This document shows, one piece after another, positions 1 through 8,461 of a stretch of DNA of 64,000 nucleotides. The stretch lies in assembly GCF_014854695.1 (NCBI RefSeq), contig NZ_CP027557.1, positions 1,550,001 to 1,614,000 on the forward strand, written 5' to 3'. The DNA is from Rhodococcus rhodochrous. Its GTDB lineage: Bacteria; Actinomycetota; Actinomycetes; Mycobacteriales; Mycobacteriaceae. Each line of letters opens with the position of its first letter. Positions within the stretch are counted from its first letter, which is position 1. Position numbers and translations under genes: made by a program. Below the pieces are notes generated by a model. That model ran no database searches and was not told the DNA's origin. It saw only the letters and a list, made by a program, of their open reading frames with translations.

Positions 1-526
1 CGAGCCGGCGCGCCGGCGGTGTCGTCAGCACCCGCACGTCGGCCAGCAACGACCCGAGTTCGCTGTAGGCCGCGCCGGCGAGGGGACGGTGATCGTCGTC
101 GAGCAACACGAACACGCGCGACGGTCCCGTCGGCGACAGTTCTGCCTCGGTGACGTCGTCGGGCGGGCAGCACCGCAGTAGCTCGGCGAGGTCCTCGGGG
201 TCGTCGGAGATGAGCGGGTTCTCGACGCGTGTCGCGTCGATCCAGTCGGTGCACAGAGCGAGGATCTCCGTGCGACCCGCGTGGCCTGCGACGACGAGCT
301 CGGCGTTCGGGGCGTCGATCTCGGCCGGGTCGGGTTCGGCCGCGAGGCGGAAGACCGCGGTGCCGGGTCCGACGATCGCGGTGGTGCGTTCCACGGCGAG
401 CAGTCGGACGTCGCGGACCGAGTCGTCGATGCGCGTGACGCACCCGGGTTCGACGAGAGCGCCGTCGGGTAGGCCCAGTGCACGACACCACGCGAGGGCG
501 GCGATGCTCGAGATGTGCGGGTCCAC
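1..526 (-). CDS. GNAT-like acetyltransferase, N-terminal part (cut by window edge)
   Basis: The frame is open from GTG 526 down to base 1, so about 175 N-terminal residues are visible and the gene leaves the window on the left. The protein is acidic and has no membrane segment. Close to the edge it reads DDDHRPLAGAAYSELG and then LADVRVLT, which resembles the strands that precede the acetyl-CoA-binding motif of GNAT proteins; that motif itself would lie outside. The gene is divergent from the exporter at 564, with only 37 bp between the starts and no convincing ribosome site before the GTG, so a leaderless message is possible. The family call is tentative; the coding frame is more certain than the function. 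Confidence 0.5.
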   Translation of the reverse strand, partial: MDPHISSIAALAWCRALGLPDGALVEPGCVTRIDDSVRDVRLLAVERTTAIVGPGTAVFRLAAEPDPAEIDAPNAELVVAGHAGRTEILALCTDWIDATRVENPLISDDPEDLAELLRCCPPDDVTEAELSPTGPSRVFVLLDDDHRPLAGAAYSELGSLLADVRVLTTPPARRL

Positions 527-563
527 CCCGCTACCGTAGACCGCCGACGAGGGGAGAGGTCCG

Positions 564-2099
564 GTGAGCGACGACAGCGAGGTGGGCACGCGCGAACGCG
601 GGTCCGATGTGGCGGTGGAGATGTCCGACGGTGCCCGATGGGCGGCGTTGGGCGCCCTGTGCCTGGGCTTCTTCATGATCCTGGTGGACAGCACGATCGT
701 CGCCGTCGCCAACCCGGCGATCATGCGGACCTTCGGAGCCGACATCGCTGCAGTCGTGTGGGTCACGAGCGCATATCTGCTCGCCTATGCGGTGCCGCTG
801 CTCGTGACGGGTCGCCTCGGTGACCGCTTCGGTCAGCGCCGGGTCTACCTCTGCGGGCTGGTGCTGTTCACGATCGCATCGTTGTGGTGCGGTTTCTCGT
901 CGACGATCGAGATGCTCATCGTCGCCCGCGTGTTCCAGGGGTTCGGCGCGGCGCTCATGTCGCCGCAGACCATGGCCGTGGTGACGCGGATCTTCCCGCG
1001 TGAGCGGCGCGGGACCGCGATGGGCCTGTGGGGCGCCGTGGCCGGGGTCGCGACACTCGTCGGGCCGCTCGCCGGCGGTGTCCTGGTCGACGGACTGGGC
1101 TGGGAGTGGATCTTCTTCGTGAACGTGCCCGTCGGGATCGTCGGGTTCGCGCTCGCCGTGCGGTACGTGCCGGTGCTGCCCACGAGCCCGCACCGGTTCG
1201 ACGTGCTCGGCATGCTGCTCAGCGGTGCCGGCCTGTTCTGTCTCGTGTTCGGGATCCAGGAGGGCAACTCGTTCGAGTGGACCGCCCGCGTGTGGGCGCT
1301 GATCGGACTGGGCATCGTGTTGCTCGTCGTGTTCGTCGCCCAGCAGTCGCGCAACCGCGGTGAACCGCTCGTACCGTTGTCGCTGTTCCGGGACCGCAAC
1401 TTCGGGCTGGCGAACATCGGCATCGCGACGATGGGATTCGCCATCACCGGCGTCATGCTGCCGATCATGTTCTACGCCCAGTCGGTGCGCGGTCTGAGCC
1501 CGACCGGCGCCGCGATGCTCATGGTGCCGATGGCGGTGTTCAGCGGTGTGCTCGCGCCGCTCGTGGGCAGGCTCGTCGACCGGGTCCATCCGCGGCTGAT
1601 CGCCGGCACCGGCTTCTCGCTGCTCACGATCGGGCTGGGTTGGCTCGCGCTGGTGATGACTCCCGACGCGGAGATCTGGCAGTTGTTGCTGCCGATCGCC
1701 CTGATCGGAGTAGCGAACGCGGGCATCTGGTCGCCGCTCTCCGCCACCGCGACGAACGGTCTCGCACCGAGCCGGGCCGGGGCGGGTTCCGGTGTGTACA
1801 ACACGACGCGTCAGGTGGGCGCGGTGATGGGCAGTGCCGCTCTCGGCGCGATCATGGCGGCGCGGTTGAGTGCCAACGGTGTCGGCGGGGGAGGAGGAGG
1901 TGTGGCGGAGATGGAGACGTCCGGCGCGGTCCTGCCGGAGCCCCTGCGCGAACCGTTCGCCGCGGCGATGGCCGAATCGTTGTGGCTGCCCGCAGGCATC
2001 CTGCTCATCGGGCTCGTGGCCGTACTCGCCTTCGACCGTCCCGCAAGCCAGAAGGAGCAGCGCGCCGCCGAAGAGCGTTCGGCGGCAGCGAGCGCCTGA
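564..2099 (+). CDS. MFS drug exporter, DHA2 (EmrB/QacA) family
   Basis: A 511-residue integral membrane protein whose length fits the 14-helix DHA2 exporters, which expel lipophilic drugs in exchange for protons. The first helix carries DSTIVAVANPAI. Motif A is seen as GRLGDRFGQRR after helix 2, and the antiporter motif C region reads GPLAGGVLVD in helix 5. The hydrophilic N-terminus (about 25 residues) and the Ala/Glu-rich C-terminus are cytoplasmic. The GTG start follows GGGGAGAGG at a good distance. No dedicated regulator is adjacent; the divergent gene on the left is GNAT-like, so co-control of the two is possible but unproven. The substrate cannot be told from sequence. Confidence 0.85.
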   Translation: MSDDSEVGTRERGSDVAVEMSDGARWAALGALCLGFFMILVDSTIVAVANPAIMRTFGADIAAVVWVTSAYLLAYAVPLLVTGRLGDRFGQRRVYLCGLVLFTIASLWCGFSSTIEMLIVARVFQGFGAALMSPQTMAVVTRIFPRERRGTAMGLWGAVAGVATLVGPLAGGVLVDGLGWEWIFFVNVPVGIVGFALAVRYVPVLPTSPHRFDVLGMLLSGAGLFCLVFGIQEGNSFEWTARVWALIGLGIVLLVVFVAQQSRNRGEPLVPLSLFRDRNFGLANIGIATMGFAITGVMLPIMFYAQSVRGLSPTGAAMLMVPMAVFSGVLAPLVGRLVDRVHPRLIAGTGFSLLTIGLGWLALVMTPDAEIWQLLLPIALIGVANAGIWSPLSATATNGLAPSRAGAGSGVYNTTRQVGAVMGSAALGAIMAARLSANGVGGGGGGVAEMETSGAVLPEPLREPFAAAMAESLWLPAGILLIGLVAVLAFDRPASQKEQRAAEERSAAASA

Positions 2100-2181
2100 C
2101 GGACGTTCCGACGACCACCCTGTGGCACCTTTCCGGTTGTCCGTGACCCGCCGTTTCCTCACATGGCTGTGATCCGCGCCA

Positions 2182-2187
2182 TATAGT
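2182..2187 (+). promoter_or_regulatory. candidate -10 element (TATAGT)
   Basis: TATAGT lies 30 bp before the start at 2217 in the 117-bp gap after the exporter. No good -35 hexamer is visible 17 bp upstream, as is usual in actinobacteria. It would serve the ligase-like gene and perhaps the crotonase behind it. Confidence 0.3.
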
Positions 2188-2216
2188 GCAGGCACGCACG
2201 CCGGGCGGGAGGTGGC

Positions 2217-3275
2217 ATGTCGGTGGCCGTAGTGGAAATTCCTGCAGGGAGTCGGTGGCTCCGGGACGATCGGGTCACTCGCCGCGACAGCGGCATCCTC
2301 CAGTACGACTGCCTGGAGCCGTGCCTCGCCGAGCTGCTCGACCGGAGTGCGCTGCGTTTCGCGAACCGCGTCGCGGTCGTCGACCGGTGCGGCCGCACAC
2401 TCGCCTACCGCGAACTGTGGGCCGCCGCCGCCCGCGTCGCCGGTGGTCTCCTCGATCAGGGAGTCGGCCCCGCCGATCGGGTGGTCATCTGTCAGCCGAA
2501 CGGGGTCCGCTGGTTGATCGGGTTCCTCGGCGTGGTCCTTGCCGGGGGCGTCCCGGTGCTCCCCGACCCGAGCTGCAGCCCCGAGGAAGCGGCGGAGATC
2601 GAGGTCCACAGCGGTGCGGTACTCACCCTGGACTCCGACCTGCCCGACGGCGTCGCCTTCCTCGACGGAGGTGCGTCACCGGACGAACTCGCGGTCCTCT
2701 ACTACGTGCGCGTCGCCGGTGGTGGGCTGCGCGGCGTCGAACTGACCAACACCAACGTGCTGTCGACGATCGAGGCCGTCGCCCACGCGATGGATCTCGT
2801 CGGCGACGGCGTGCGGACCGTGCTGACGGCGCCGCTGTCCACGGCGGTCGGATGCAGCGTCCAGTTGCTGCCCACGCTCGCCTTCGGAGGGACCGTCGTG
2901 GTCTCGGGATCCCGCGTGATCCGCGCACCGTGGCGTCATCTCCGCGCCGCCTTCCCCGCCTCGCGCTTCGTGCGGGGATGGGGTGTCGCCGAGACGGGCG
3001 GGATCGGTCTGCTGCTGCCCTCGGAACACCGCTCCCGCCATCCCCGCAGTGTCGGCGTGCCGTTCGGAGGGATCGAGGTCGCGCTGCTCGGGCCCGATGC
3101 CGAGCACGGCATGGGCGAACTGCTCTGTCGCGGACCGAGCGTGGCCCGCCGCTACTGGCGCGATCCGTGCGCCTCGGACGAGACATTCACGGACGACGGC
3201 TGGTTCCGCACAGGCGATCAAGTGCGCATCGACGACGAGGGCTTCGTCGAGCAGATCGCCGTCCGGGTGTCGTGA
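2217..3275 (+). CDS. Degenerate, truncated ANL-superfamily (acyl-CoA ligase-like) protein
   Basis: A 352-residue relative of acyl-CoA synthetases, which are normally about 500-560 residues. The N-terminal core is recognisable ([37 protein letters not shown] for motif A7). The phosphate-binding loop, normally TSGTTGxPKG, reads [10 protein letters not shown] and has lost its Ser, Thr and Lys. Motif A5 is GWGVAETGG. The protein ends at EQIAVRVS, exactly where the hinge and the mobile C-terminal domain with the catalytic lysine should begin. The ATG follows GGGAGG, so translation looks intact. It is followed by a crotonase 78 bp on, suggesting a joint role in acyl-CoA metabolism. Adenylation activity is unlikely; it could bind acyl-AMP or acyl-CoA, or be a decaying gene. 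Confidence 0.75.
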   Translation: MSVAVVEIPAGSRWLRDDRVTRRDSGILQYDCLEPCLAELLDRSALRFANRVAVVDRCGRTLAYRELWAAAARVAGGLLDQGVGPADRVVICQPNGVRWLIGFLGVVLAGGVPVLPDPSCSPEEAAEIEVHSGAVLTLDSDLPDGVAFLDGGASPDELAVLYYVRVAGGGLRGVELTNTNVLSTIEAVAHAMDLVGDGVRTVLTAPLSTAVGCSVQLLPTLAFGGTVVVSGSRVIRAPWRHLRAAFPASRFVRGWGVAETGGIGLLLPSEHRSRHPRSVGVPFGGIEVALLGPDAEHGMGELLCRGPSVARRYWRDPCASDETFTDDGWFRTGDQVRIDDEGFVEQIAVRVS

Positions 3276-3353
3276 ACCCTGCAACAGGTTCTCGTCGGGT
3301 ATACAGCCTGTAACCGGATGAACCGGCATTTTCCGTAGTGGAGAGGTGTGTCC

Positions 3354-4115
3354 ATGTCCGACGTAGTCCTGCTCGAACGACGCGATCGCGTTCTCGTCAT
3401 CACCATCAACCGGCCCGAGGCACGCAACGCCGTCAACGCCGCCGTGAGCCACGCGCTCGCCGAGGCGGTCGACCAGCTCGACAGCGACGACTCCCTGTCG
3501 GTCGGTGTGCTCACCGGCGCCGGCGGCAACTTCTGCGCGGGCATGGACCTCAAGGCGTTCGTCGCCGGCGAGAACGTGGTGGTGCCCGGTAAGGGTCTCG
3601 GTTTCACGGAGGCGCCGCCGCGCAAGCCGCTCATCTCCGCCGTCGAAGGATTCGCCCTCGCCGGCGGAACCGAACTCGTCCTGGCCACCGATCTCGTCGT
3701 CGCCGCGAAGGACGCGAAGTTCGGCATTCCGGAGGTCAAGCGCGGCCTCGTCGCCGGTGGCGGTGGCCTGCTGCGCCTGCCGTCGCGCATCCCCTACCAG
3801 AAGGCCCTCGAACTCGCTCTCACCGGGGACGCGTTCACCGCCGAGGAAGGCTACGGATACGGTTTCGTCAATCGCCTCACCGAACCCGGTGGGGCACTCG
3901 AGGGTGCATTCGAACTGGCCGAGCGCATCACGGCGAACGGACCGCTCGCCGTGGCGGCGACCAAGGAGATCATCGTCCGCTCGGCCGACTGGTCGAGCGA
4001 GGAGGCGTTCGCGAAGCAGATGGAGATCATGGCACCCGTGTTCACCTCGGAGGACGCGCGTGAAGGCGCCACCGCCTTCGCCGAGAAGCGGCCTCCTGTG
4101 TGGAAGGGTCGCTGA
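3354..4115 (+). CDS. Enoyl-CoA hydratase/isomerase (crotonase family)
   Basis: A 253-residue crotonase-fold enzyme that hydrates or isomerises enoyl-CoA thioesters in beta-oxidation or in a side-chain degradation pathway. The oxyanion-hole segments are clear: GAGGNFCAGMDLKAF near residue 60 and GFALAGGTELVLA near residue 105. The C-terminal REGATAFAEKRPPVWKGR is the usual CoA-enclosing tail of mycobacterial EchA proteins. ATG 3354 is preferred over the GTG at 3348 because GGAGAGG then lies 7 bp upstream rather than touching the start. The 3' end, including the stop codon, has been copied twice in tandem just downstream. Substrate specificity is not predictable. Confidence 0.88.
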   Translation: MSDVVLLERRDRVLVITINRPEARNAVNAAVSHALAEAVDQLDSDDSLSVGVLTGAGGNFCAGMDLKAFVAGENVVVPGKGLGFTEAPPRKPLISAVEGFALAGGTELVLATDLVVAAKDAKFGIPEVKRGLVAGGGGLLRLPSRIPYQKALELALTGDAFTAEEGYGYGFVNRLTEPGGALEGAFELAERITANGPLAVAATKEIIVRSADWSSEEAFAKQMEIMAPVFTSEDAREGATAFAEKRPPVWKGR

Positions 4116-4164
4116 GCTCCGGTGTGGAAGGGGCGCTGAGCTCCGGTGCGGAAGGGCCGCTGAC
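4093..4164 (+). repeat. 24-bp tandem repeat, three copies, starting in the crotonase 3' end
   Basis: Copies begin at 4093, 4117 and 4141, and each ends in a GGAAGGG-N(2)-GCTGA type segment. The first copy holds the last codons and the stop TGA of the crotonase; the other two lie after the stop, in the gap before the adenine deaminase. They differ by a few substitutions, so this is not an assembly artefact of identical units. Confidence 0.85.
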
Positions 4165-4210
4165 CGGCCGGACACTCGAGGGCGAAGGAACGACAGATGG
4201 CGAGGATCAG

Positions 4211-5143
4211 GTGACCGACGGATTCGCAGAACTGCACGTGCACATCGAGGGCACGCTCGAACCCGAACTGATCCTCGCCCTCGCCGAGCGGAACCGCATC
4301 GAGCTGCCCTATCGCGATCTCGACGATCTGCGCAGCCGCTACCAATTCACCGATCTGCAGTCGTTCCTCGACCTGTACTACGCGAACATGGAGGTTCTGC
4401 GCACCGCGCAGGACTTCGCCGACCTCGCCCGCGCCTATTTCGCTCGTGCGGCGCGGGCGGGCGTCACCCGCGCGGAGTTCTTCTTCGATCCGCAGGCCCA
4501 CACCTCGCGCGGTGTTCCGCTGCCCGAGGTCGTGGCCGGGCTTTCCGACGCGGTCGCCGGTGCACACCGGGAGTTCGGGGTCGATGCGGCGATGATCGCG
4601 TCGATCGTGCGCGATCGCCCCGTGCCCGAAGCCCACGAGGTGTTCGGCGAACTGCTGCGCCTCGGCGCGCCGATCATCGCCCTCGGCCTGGACTCGGCGG
4701 AGGTCGGCCACCCGCCGTCGCTGTTCGAGGACGTCTTCGCACGGGCGCGGGCCGAAGGGCTGCATATCACGGCGCACGCGGGGGAGGAGGGACCTCCGGA
4801 ATACGTCTGGCAGGCGCTCGACCTCCTCGGCGCCGAGCGCATCGACCACGGCATCCGCTCGCTCGAGGATCCCGAACTTGTCGCGCGCCTGGTCGACGAG
4901 AGTATTCCGCTCACCGTCTGCCCGTTCTCGAATGTCCGCCTCCGCGTGGTGGATACGCTCGCCGACCATCCGCTGCGCCGCATGCTCGAGGCGGGCCTGT
5001 CGGTGAGCGTGCACTCGGACGATCCCGCCTATTTCGGTGGTTACGTCGACGACAACCTCGCAGGGCTGAAGGATCAGCTGGGTCTCACCGACGCCGAGCG
5101 GGATGTGCTCCGGCGCAATTCGTGGGATGCCGCCTTCCTCTGA
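4211..5143 (+). CDS. Adenine deaminase-like (adenosine deaminase superfamily)
   Basis: A 310-residue zinc hydrolase of the purine deaminase family that probably converts adenine to hypoxanthine for salvage. Metal ligands are seen in ELHVHIEG (HxH), HAGEEG (His plus the catalytic Glu) and HSDDPAYFGGY. The last motif (SDDPAYFGGY) is typical of adenine deaminases, whereas adenosine deaminases usually have a TDDP form, so adenine is the more likely substrate. The chosen start is GTG 4211, preceded by GAGG at 6 bp and lying ten residues before the first metal motif. The open frame extends upstream only through the tandem repeat and looks untranslated there. Confidence 0.8.
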   Translation: MTDGFAELHVHIEGTLEPELILALAERNRIELPYRDLDDLRSRYQFTDLQSFLDLYYANMEVLRTAQDFADLARAYFARAARAGVTRAEFFFDPQAHTSRGVPLPEVVAGLSDAVAGAHREFGVDAAMIASIVRDRPVPEAHEVFGELLRLGAPIIALGLDSAEVGHPPSLFEDVFARARAEGLHITAHAGEEGPPEYVWQALDLLGAERIDHGIRSLEDPELVARLVDESIPLTVCPFSNVRLRVVDTLADHPLRRMLEAGLSVSVHSDDPAYFGGYVDDNLAGLKDQLGLTDAERDVLRRNSWDAAFL

Positions 5144-5170
5144 GTCCGTCCAGGTGAGTCTGCCCGGGCG

Positions 5171-6478
5171 TCACTCGCCCAGGACGCGGCGCAGATACGG
5201 GTTCGTGAAGGTGCGGTGCGGATCCACACGGTCGCGCACGGCGAGGAAGTCGTCGAACCGAGGGTAGAGCTCGCGCAGATCGTCCGCGGTCAGGGAATGC
5301 AGCTTGCCCCAGTGCGGGCGGCCCTGCGCGGCACGCAGGATCGGCTCGACACCGTCGAAGTAGGCCGTGTGGTCGCGCCGATGGTACTGGTGCACGGCCA
5401 CATAGGCGGTGTCGCGGCCGTGGGCCGTGGACAACCACACGTCGTCGCCCCGCGCGAACCGCACCTCCACCGGAAAACCGACGCGAACGTCCTTACGCTG
5501 CAGCCACGCATCGATCTCGCGCAGAACCGCTGGAAGGTGCTCGGCGGGGAGCGCGTACTCCATCTCCCGGAACCGCACCCGGCGGATGGACGCGAACACC
5601 CGGTAGCTGCGGTCGACGAAGGTGCGCGGGGACAACGCCCGTGACGCGACCCGGTTCAGCGCCGGGATGGTGGCGGGAATCCGCGTCTCGACCTGCTGGA
5701 AGAGCGCGAAGGCACCGTTGGAGAGCAGTTCGTCGTCGAGGAGGGTGCGCACCCGCCCGACCGGCTGCACCGGTGTCTCACCGGGGAGGCGGGTGTTGCG
5801 TTTGATGAGCACTCCGTCGGTGTGCGGGAACCAGTAGAACTCGAAATGGTCGACACCGCTGCGTAATTGGTCGAGGGCATCGAGTGTCGTGCGGAGCGAG
5901 GAGGGTGCTTCCTCCGCGCGCAGGCGGAATGCGGGGACACAGTCGAGCGTGACGGTGGCGAGCACGCCGAGGGCGCCGACTCCGAGCCGGGCGGCCTCGA
6001 ACAGGTCGGGTTCGTGCTCGGGGGAGCAGTCGACGATCCGGCCGTCGGCGAGCACGATCGTCGCGCCGCACACGGCTGCCGCCAGTCCGCGGAAGGTCGC
6101 ACCGGTGCCGTGGGTGCCGGTCGAGATCGCGCCGGCGACGGACTGGACGTCGATGTCGCCGAGATTCGGTACGGCGAGGCCCTGTGCCCACAGCAGGTCG
6201 CTCAGATCGCGCAGTCGCGTCCCCGCCCGAACGGTGACACGCGCGCCGGTGGCCGACGGTTCCACCGCGACGAGACCGGACATCCGGTCGAGCGAGATCA
6301 GTGTGCCGTCGGTGACGGCCGCGCCGGTGAACGAGTGCCCGGCGCCCACGGCCTTGACGTGTTCGCCCTGTTCGGAGGCGCGGGCGACGACGCGCGCGAG
6401 GTCGTCGACATCGCCGGGGGTCTCGAAACGGCGGGGTGTCGCGCTCTCGGTACGCGCCCAGTTGCGCCAGGTGGCCAT
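5171..6478 (-). CDS. FAD-linked sugar-1,4-lactone oxidase/dehydrogenase (gulonolactone/arabinonolactone type)
   Basis: A 435-residue VAO-family flavoprotein. The N-terminal PCMH-type FAD domain has GAGHSFTG, where the His is a flavin-attachment candidate, and later SVAGAISTGTHGTG. The C-terminal ALO domain ends with RPHWGKLH and the family-typical FTNPYLRRVLGE. It resembles mycobacterial L-gulono-1,4-lactone dehydrogenase (Rv1771), which oxidises aldonolactones and passes electrons to an acceptor other than oxygen. It is divergent from the TetR/PLP/hydrolase genes, and the 75-bp gap holds a perfect 9-bp dyad. Start ATG 6478 lies at the natural beginning of the domain. Confidence 0.87.
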   Translation of the reverse strand: MATWRNWARTESATPRRFETPGDVDDLARVVARASEQGEHVKAVGAGHSFTGAAVTDGTLISLDRMSGLVAVEPSATGARVTVRAGTRLRDLSDLLWAQGLAVPNLGDIDVQSVAGAISTGTHGTGATFRGLAAAVCGATIVLADGRIVDCSPEHEPDLFEAARLGVGALGVLATVTLDCVPAFRLRAEEAPSSLRTTLDALDQLRSGVDHFEFYWFPHTDGVLIKRNTRLPGETPVQPVGRVRTLLDDELLSNGAFALFQQVETRIPATIPALNRVASRALSPRTFVDRSYRVFASIRRVRFREMEYALPAEHLPAVLREIDAWLQRKDVRVGFPVEVRFARGDDVWLSTAHGRDTAYVAVHQYHRRDHTAYFDGVEPILRAAQGRPHWGKLHSLTADDLRELYPRFDDFLAVRDRVDPHRTFTNPYLRRVLGE

Positions 6479-6489
6479 GCCTCATCTTC

Positions 6490-6511
6490 GACCTGGACGA
6501 GCGTCCAGGTC
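6490..6511. promoter_or_regulatory. Perfect inverted repeat, likely TetR operator
   Basis: Arms GACCTGGAC and GTCCAGGTC are separated by GAGC. The dyad lies 12 bp before the oxidase start and 42 bp before the TetR start, so one bound dimer could control both divergent promoters. Confidence 0.6.
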
Positions 6512-6553
6512 AACACCTGCTCGCGAATCTTTCCCGACCTCTACCATCAGGTC

Positions 6554-7198
6554 ATGCCGAATCGGTTGCCTGCTGACGAGCGTCGCACCCAACTCGTGGC
6601 TGCGGCACTGGAACTGGCGGAAGGCGGGGGAGTGGGAGCTGTCACGGTCCGCGCCGTCGCCGAGAAGGCCGGGGTGTCACTGGGTGTCGTCCACTACTGT
6701 TTCGACAGCAAGGAAGACCTCGTCGTCGCCATGGCGAACGCCGTCGTCGGCGAACTCGCCGGAGCCATGCACGCGGCCTTCGACGTGCCCGAGGACACGC
6801 AGCAGACCGGCGGCGTCGAGTGTCTCCGCTCGATGCTCCACACCGGTCTTCGCGCCATGTGGTCGGCCATCGAATCCACGCCGGGGTTGCAGACCCTCAC
6901 CTACGAGATCACCGCCTACTCGCTCCGGCACCGCACCGACGGCAGTCCCGCCAGCGGCGACATCGCCGTGGAGCAGTACCGCCTGATGGACGAGCAGGCT
7001 CGGCTGTTCCTCGACACGTGCGCCGAGCGATGCGGTCTCGAATGGTCGCTGCCCACCGGGACGCTCGCACGACTGTCGCTGTCCGCGCTCGACGGAGTCG
7101 TGCTCCGGTGGCTCGTCGATCGCGACGGTGAGGCGGCCACGGCCGAACTGGGAGTCGTCGCCGACATCATCGCGACCCGTGCCGTAGAACGTTCCTGA
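6554..7198 (+). CDS. TetR-family transcriptional regulator
   Basis: 214 residues. The N-terminal helix-turn-helix is clear: TVRAVAEKAGVSLGVVHYCFDSKEDLV at residues 30-56, with the usual Y-F/S-K-E-D-L ending. The C-terminal ligand domain is not assignable to an effector. Only 29 bp separate its stop from the PLP-protein start, so the two are probably co-transcribed. The dyad at 6490-6511 is the obvious candidate operator for self-control and for the divergent oxidase. The start ATG 6554 is not preceded by a strong ribosome site. Confidence 0.88.
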   Translation: MPNRLPADERRTQLVAAALELAEGGGVGAVTVRAVAEKAGVSLGVVHYCFDSKEDLVVAMANAVVGELAGAMHAAFDVPEDTQQTGGVECLRSMLHTGLRAMWSAIESTPGLQTLTYEITAYSLRHRTDGSPASGDIAVEQYRLMDEQARLFLDTCAERCGLEWSLPTGTLARLSLSALDGVVLRWLVDRDGEAATAELGVVADIIATRAVERS

Positions 7199-7227
7199 CC
7201 CGACCCGACCTTTCGAAGGGATCGCCC

Positions 7228-8433
7228 GTGCTCCGTGCGGCTTCCGCTCACGACGACGCCCTCGACCGGGTGCAGGCGGCGACGGCCGACCTCGACCCGC
7301 CGTTCGCCGCCGTCGATCTGCCCACCCTGCGACGCAACGCCGACGACCTGATCCGCCGCGCGAACGGTGTGCCCGTGCGGGTCGCGAGCAAGTCGGTGCG
7401 CTGCCGCGCCGTCCTGTCCGAGGTCCTGGGTCCGGAGCTGACCGCCCGCGGTGGCTTTCGCGGCATCATGACGTATTCGCTGCGCGAGGCACTGTGGCTC
7501 GTCGAGCGCGGCGCCCGCGACATCCTGATGGGATATCCGACGGTCGACCGGACGGCGCTCGGGCATCTCGCGGCGTCGTCCGAAGCGGCACAGGCGATCA
7601 CGCTCATGATCGATTCGGCGGAGCACCTTCGCATCATCCGTGGGGCAGCTCGTGAGGCACCGGGGAAGAACGACTTCCGCCCGAGGGTCTGCCTGGACAT
7701 CGATGCGTCGCTGCGGGTGGGTCCGGTCCACCTCGGGGTGCGGCGTTCGCCGATACGCACCCCCGCGAGCGCGGCCGAGCTGGCCCGTCGCGCCGAGGAC
7801 GCCGGGTTCGACGTCGTCGGCGTGATGTTCTACGAGGCCCAGATCGCGGGTCTGCCCGACTCGTCGCTACCGGTTCGGCTCGTCAAGGGCCTGTCGGCTC
7901 GGGAACTCGCCTCACGCCGACGCGCCGTGGTCGACGCGGTCCGAACGATCGTGGGCGAACTCGAACTGGTCAACGGCGGCGGCACCGGGTCGCTCGAGGT
8001 GACCACCGCCGACCGGGTCGTCACCGAGGCCACGGCGGGATCGGGACTGTACGTTCCCACCCTGTTCGACGGTTACCGCGCGTTCACTCCGACACCGTCG
8101 ATGTTCTTCGCGCTACCCGCCGTGCGGAAACCGGCACCGTCGATCACGACGTTGTTCGGCGGCGGATACATCGCATCCGGCCCGGCCGGGGCCTCGCGGG
8201 TCCCGCGTCCGGTCCGGCCCGCGGGGCTGAAACTGCTGGGGACGGAGGGCGCGGGGGAGGTGCAGACCCCGGTCCGCGGTCGCGCGGCCGCGTCGATCCG
8301 CATCGGGGGACGGGTGTGGTTCCGTCACGCGAAGGCCGGCGAACTGTGCGAGAGGTTCGACCGGGTGTATCTCGTCGACGAGCACGGACGCACCGAGGTG
8401 CCCACCTACCGCGGTGAGGGCGGCTGCTGGTGA
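7228..8433 (+). CDS. PLP-dependent amino acid deaminase/aldolase-like (alanine racemase fold)
   Basis: A 401-residue fold-type III PLP enzyme of the alanine-racemase/D-threonine-aldolase superfamily. The lysine that binds PLP is in VASKSVRCRAV near residue 51. The conserved GGF..MTYSLREALWLVERG and the phosphate-site NGGGTGS near residue 250 support the fold. A C-terminal beta domain follows. The reaction is not settled for this actinobacterial branch; D-amino acid dehydratase, deaminase or aldolase activity are the options. The GTG start follows GAAGGG. It sits between a TetR gene and an alpha/beta hydrolase and opposite a lactone oxidase. Confidence 0.75.
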   Translation: MLRAASAHDDALDRVQAATADLDPPFAAVDLPTLRRNADDLIRRANGVPVRVASKSVRCRAVLSEVLGPELTARGGFRGIMTYSLREALWLVERGARDILMGYPTVDRTALGHLAASSEAAQAITLMIDSAEHLRIIRGAAREAPGKNDFRPRVCLDIDASLRVGPVHLGVRRSPIRTPASAAELARRAEDAGFDVVGVMFYEAQIAGLPDSSLPVRLVKGLSARELASRRRAVVDAVRTIVGELELVNGGGTGSLEVTTADRVVTEATAGSGLYVPTLFDGYRAFTPTPSMFFALPAVRKPAPSITTLFGGGYIASGPAGASRVPRPVRPAGLKLLGTEGAGEVQTPVRGRAAASIRIGGRVWFRHAKAGELCERFDRVYLVDEHGRTEVPTYRGEGGCW

Positions 8434-8461
8434 CCTCTCGCCTCCGGCGAGAATGAGTTCC

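Noticed and set aside
531-2609. Long minus-strand open frame opposite the exporter and the ligase-like gene
   Set aside because: The product is Arg/His/Gly-rich low complexity with no domain; it lies fully opposite two well-supported genes and exists because of high GC at third positions.
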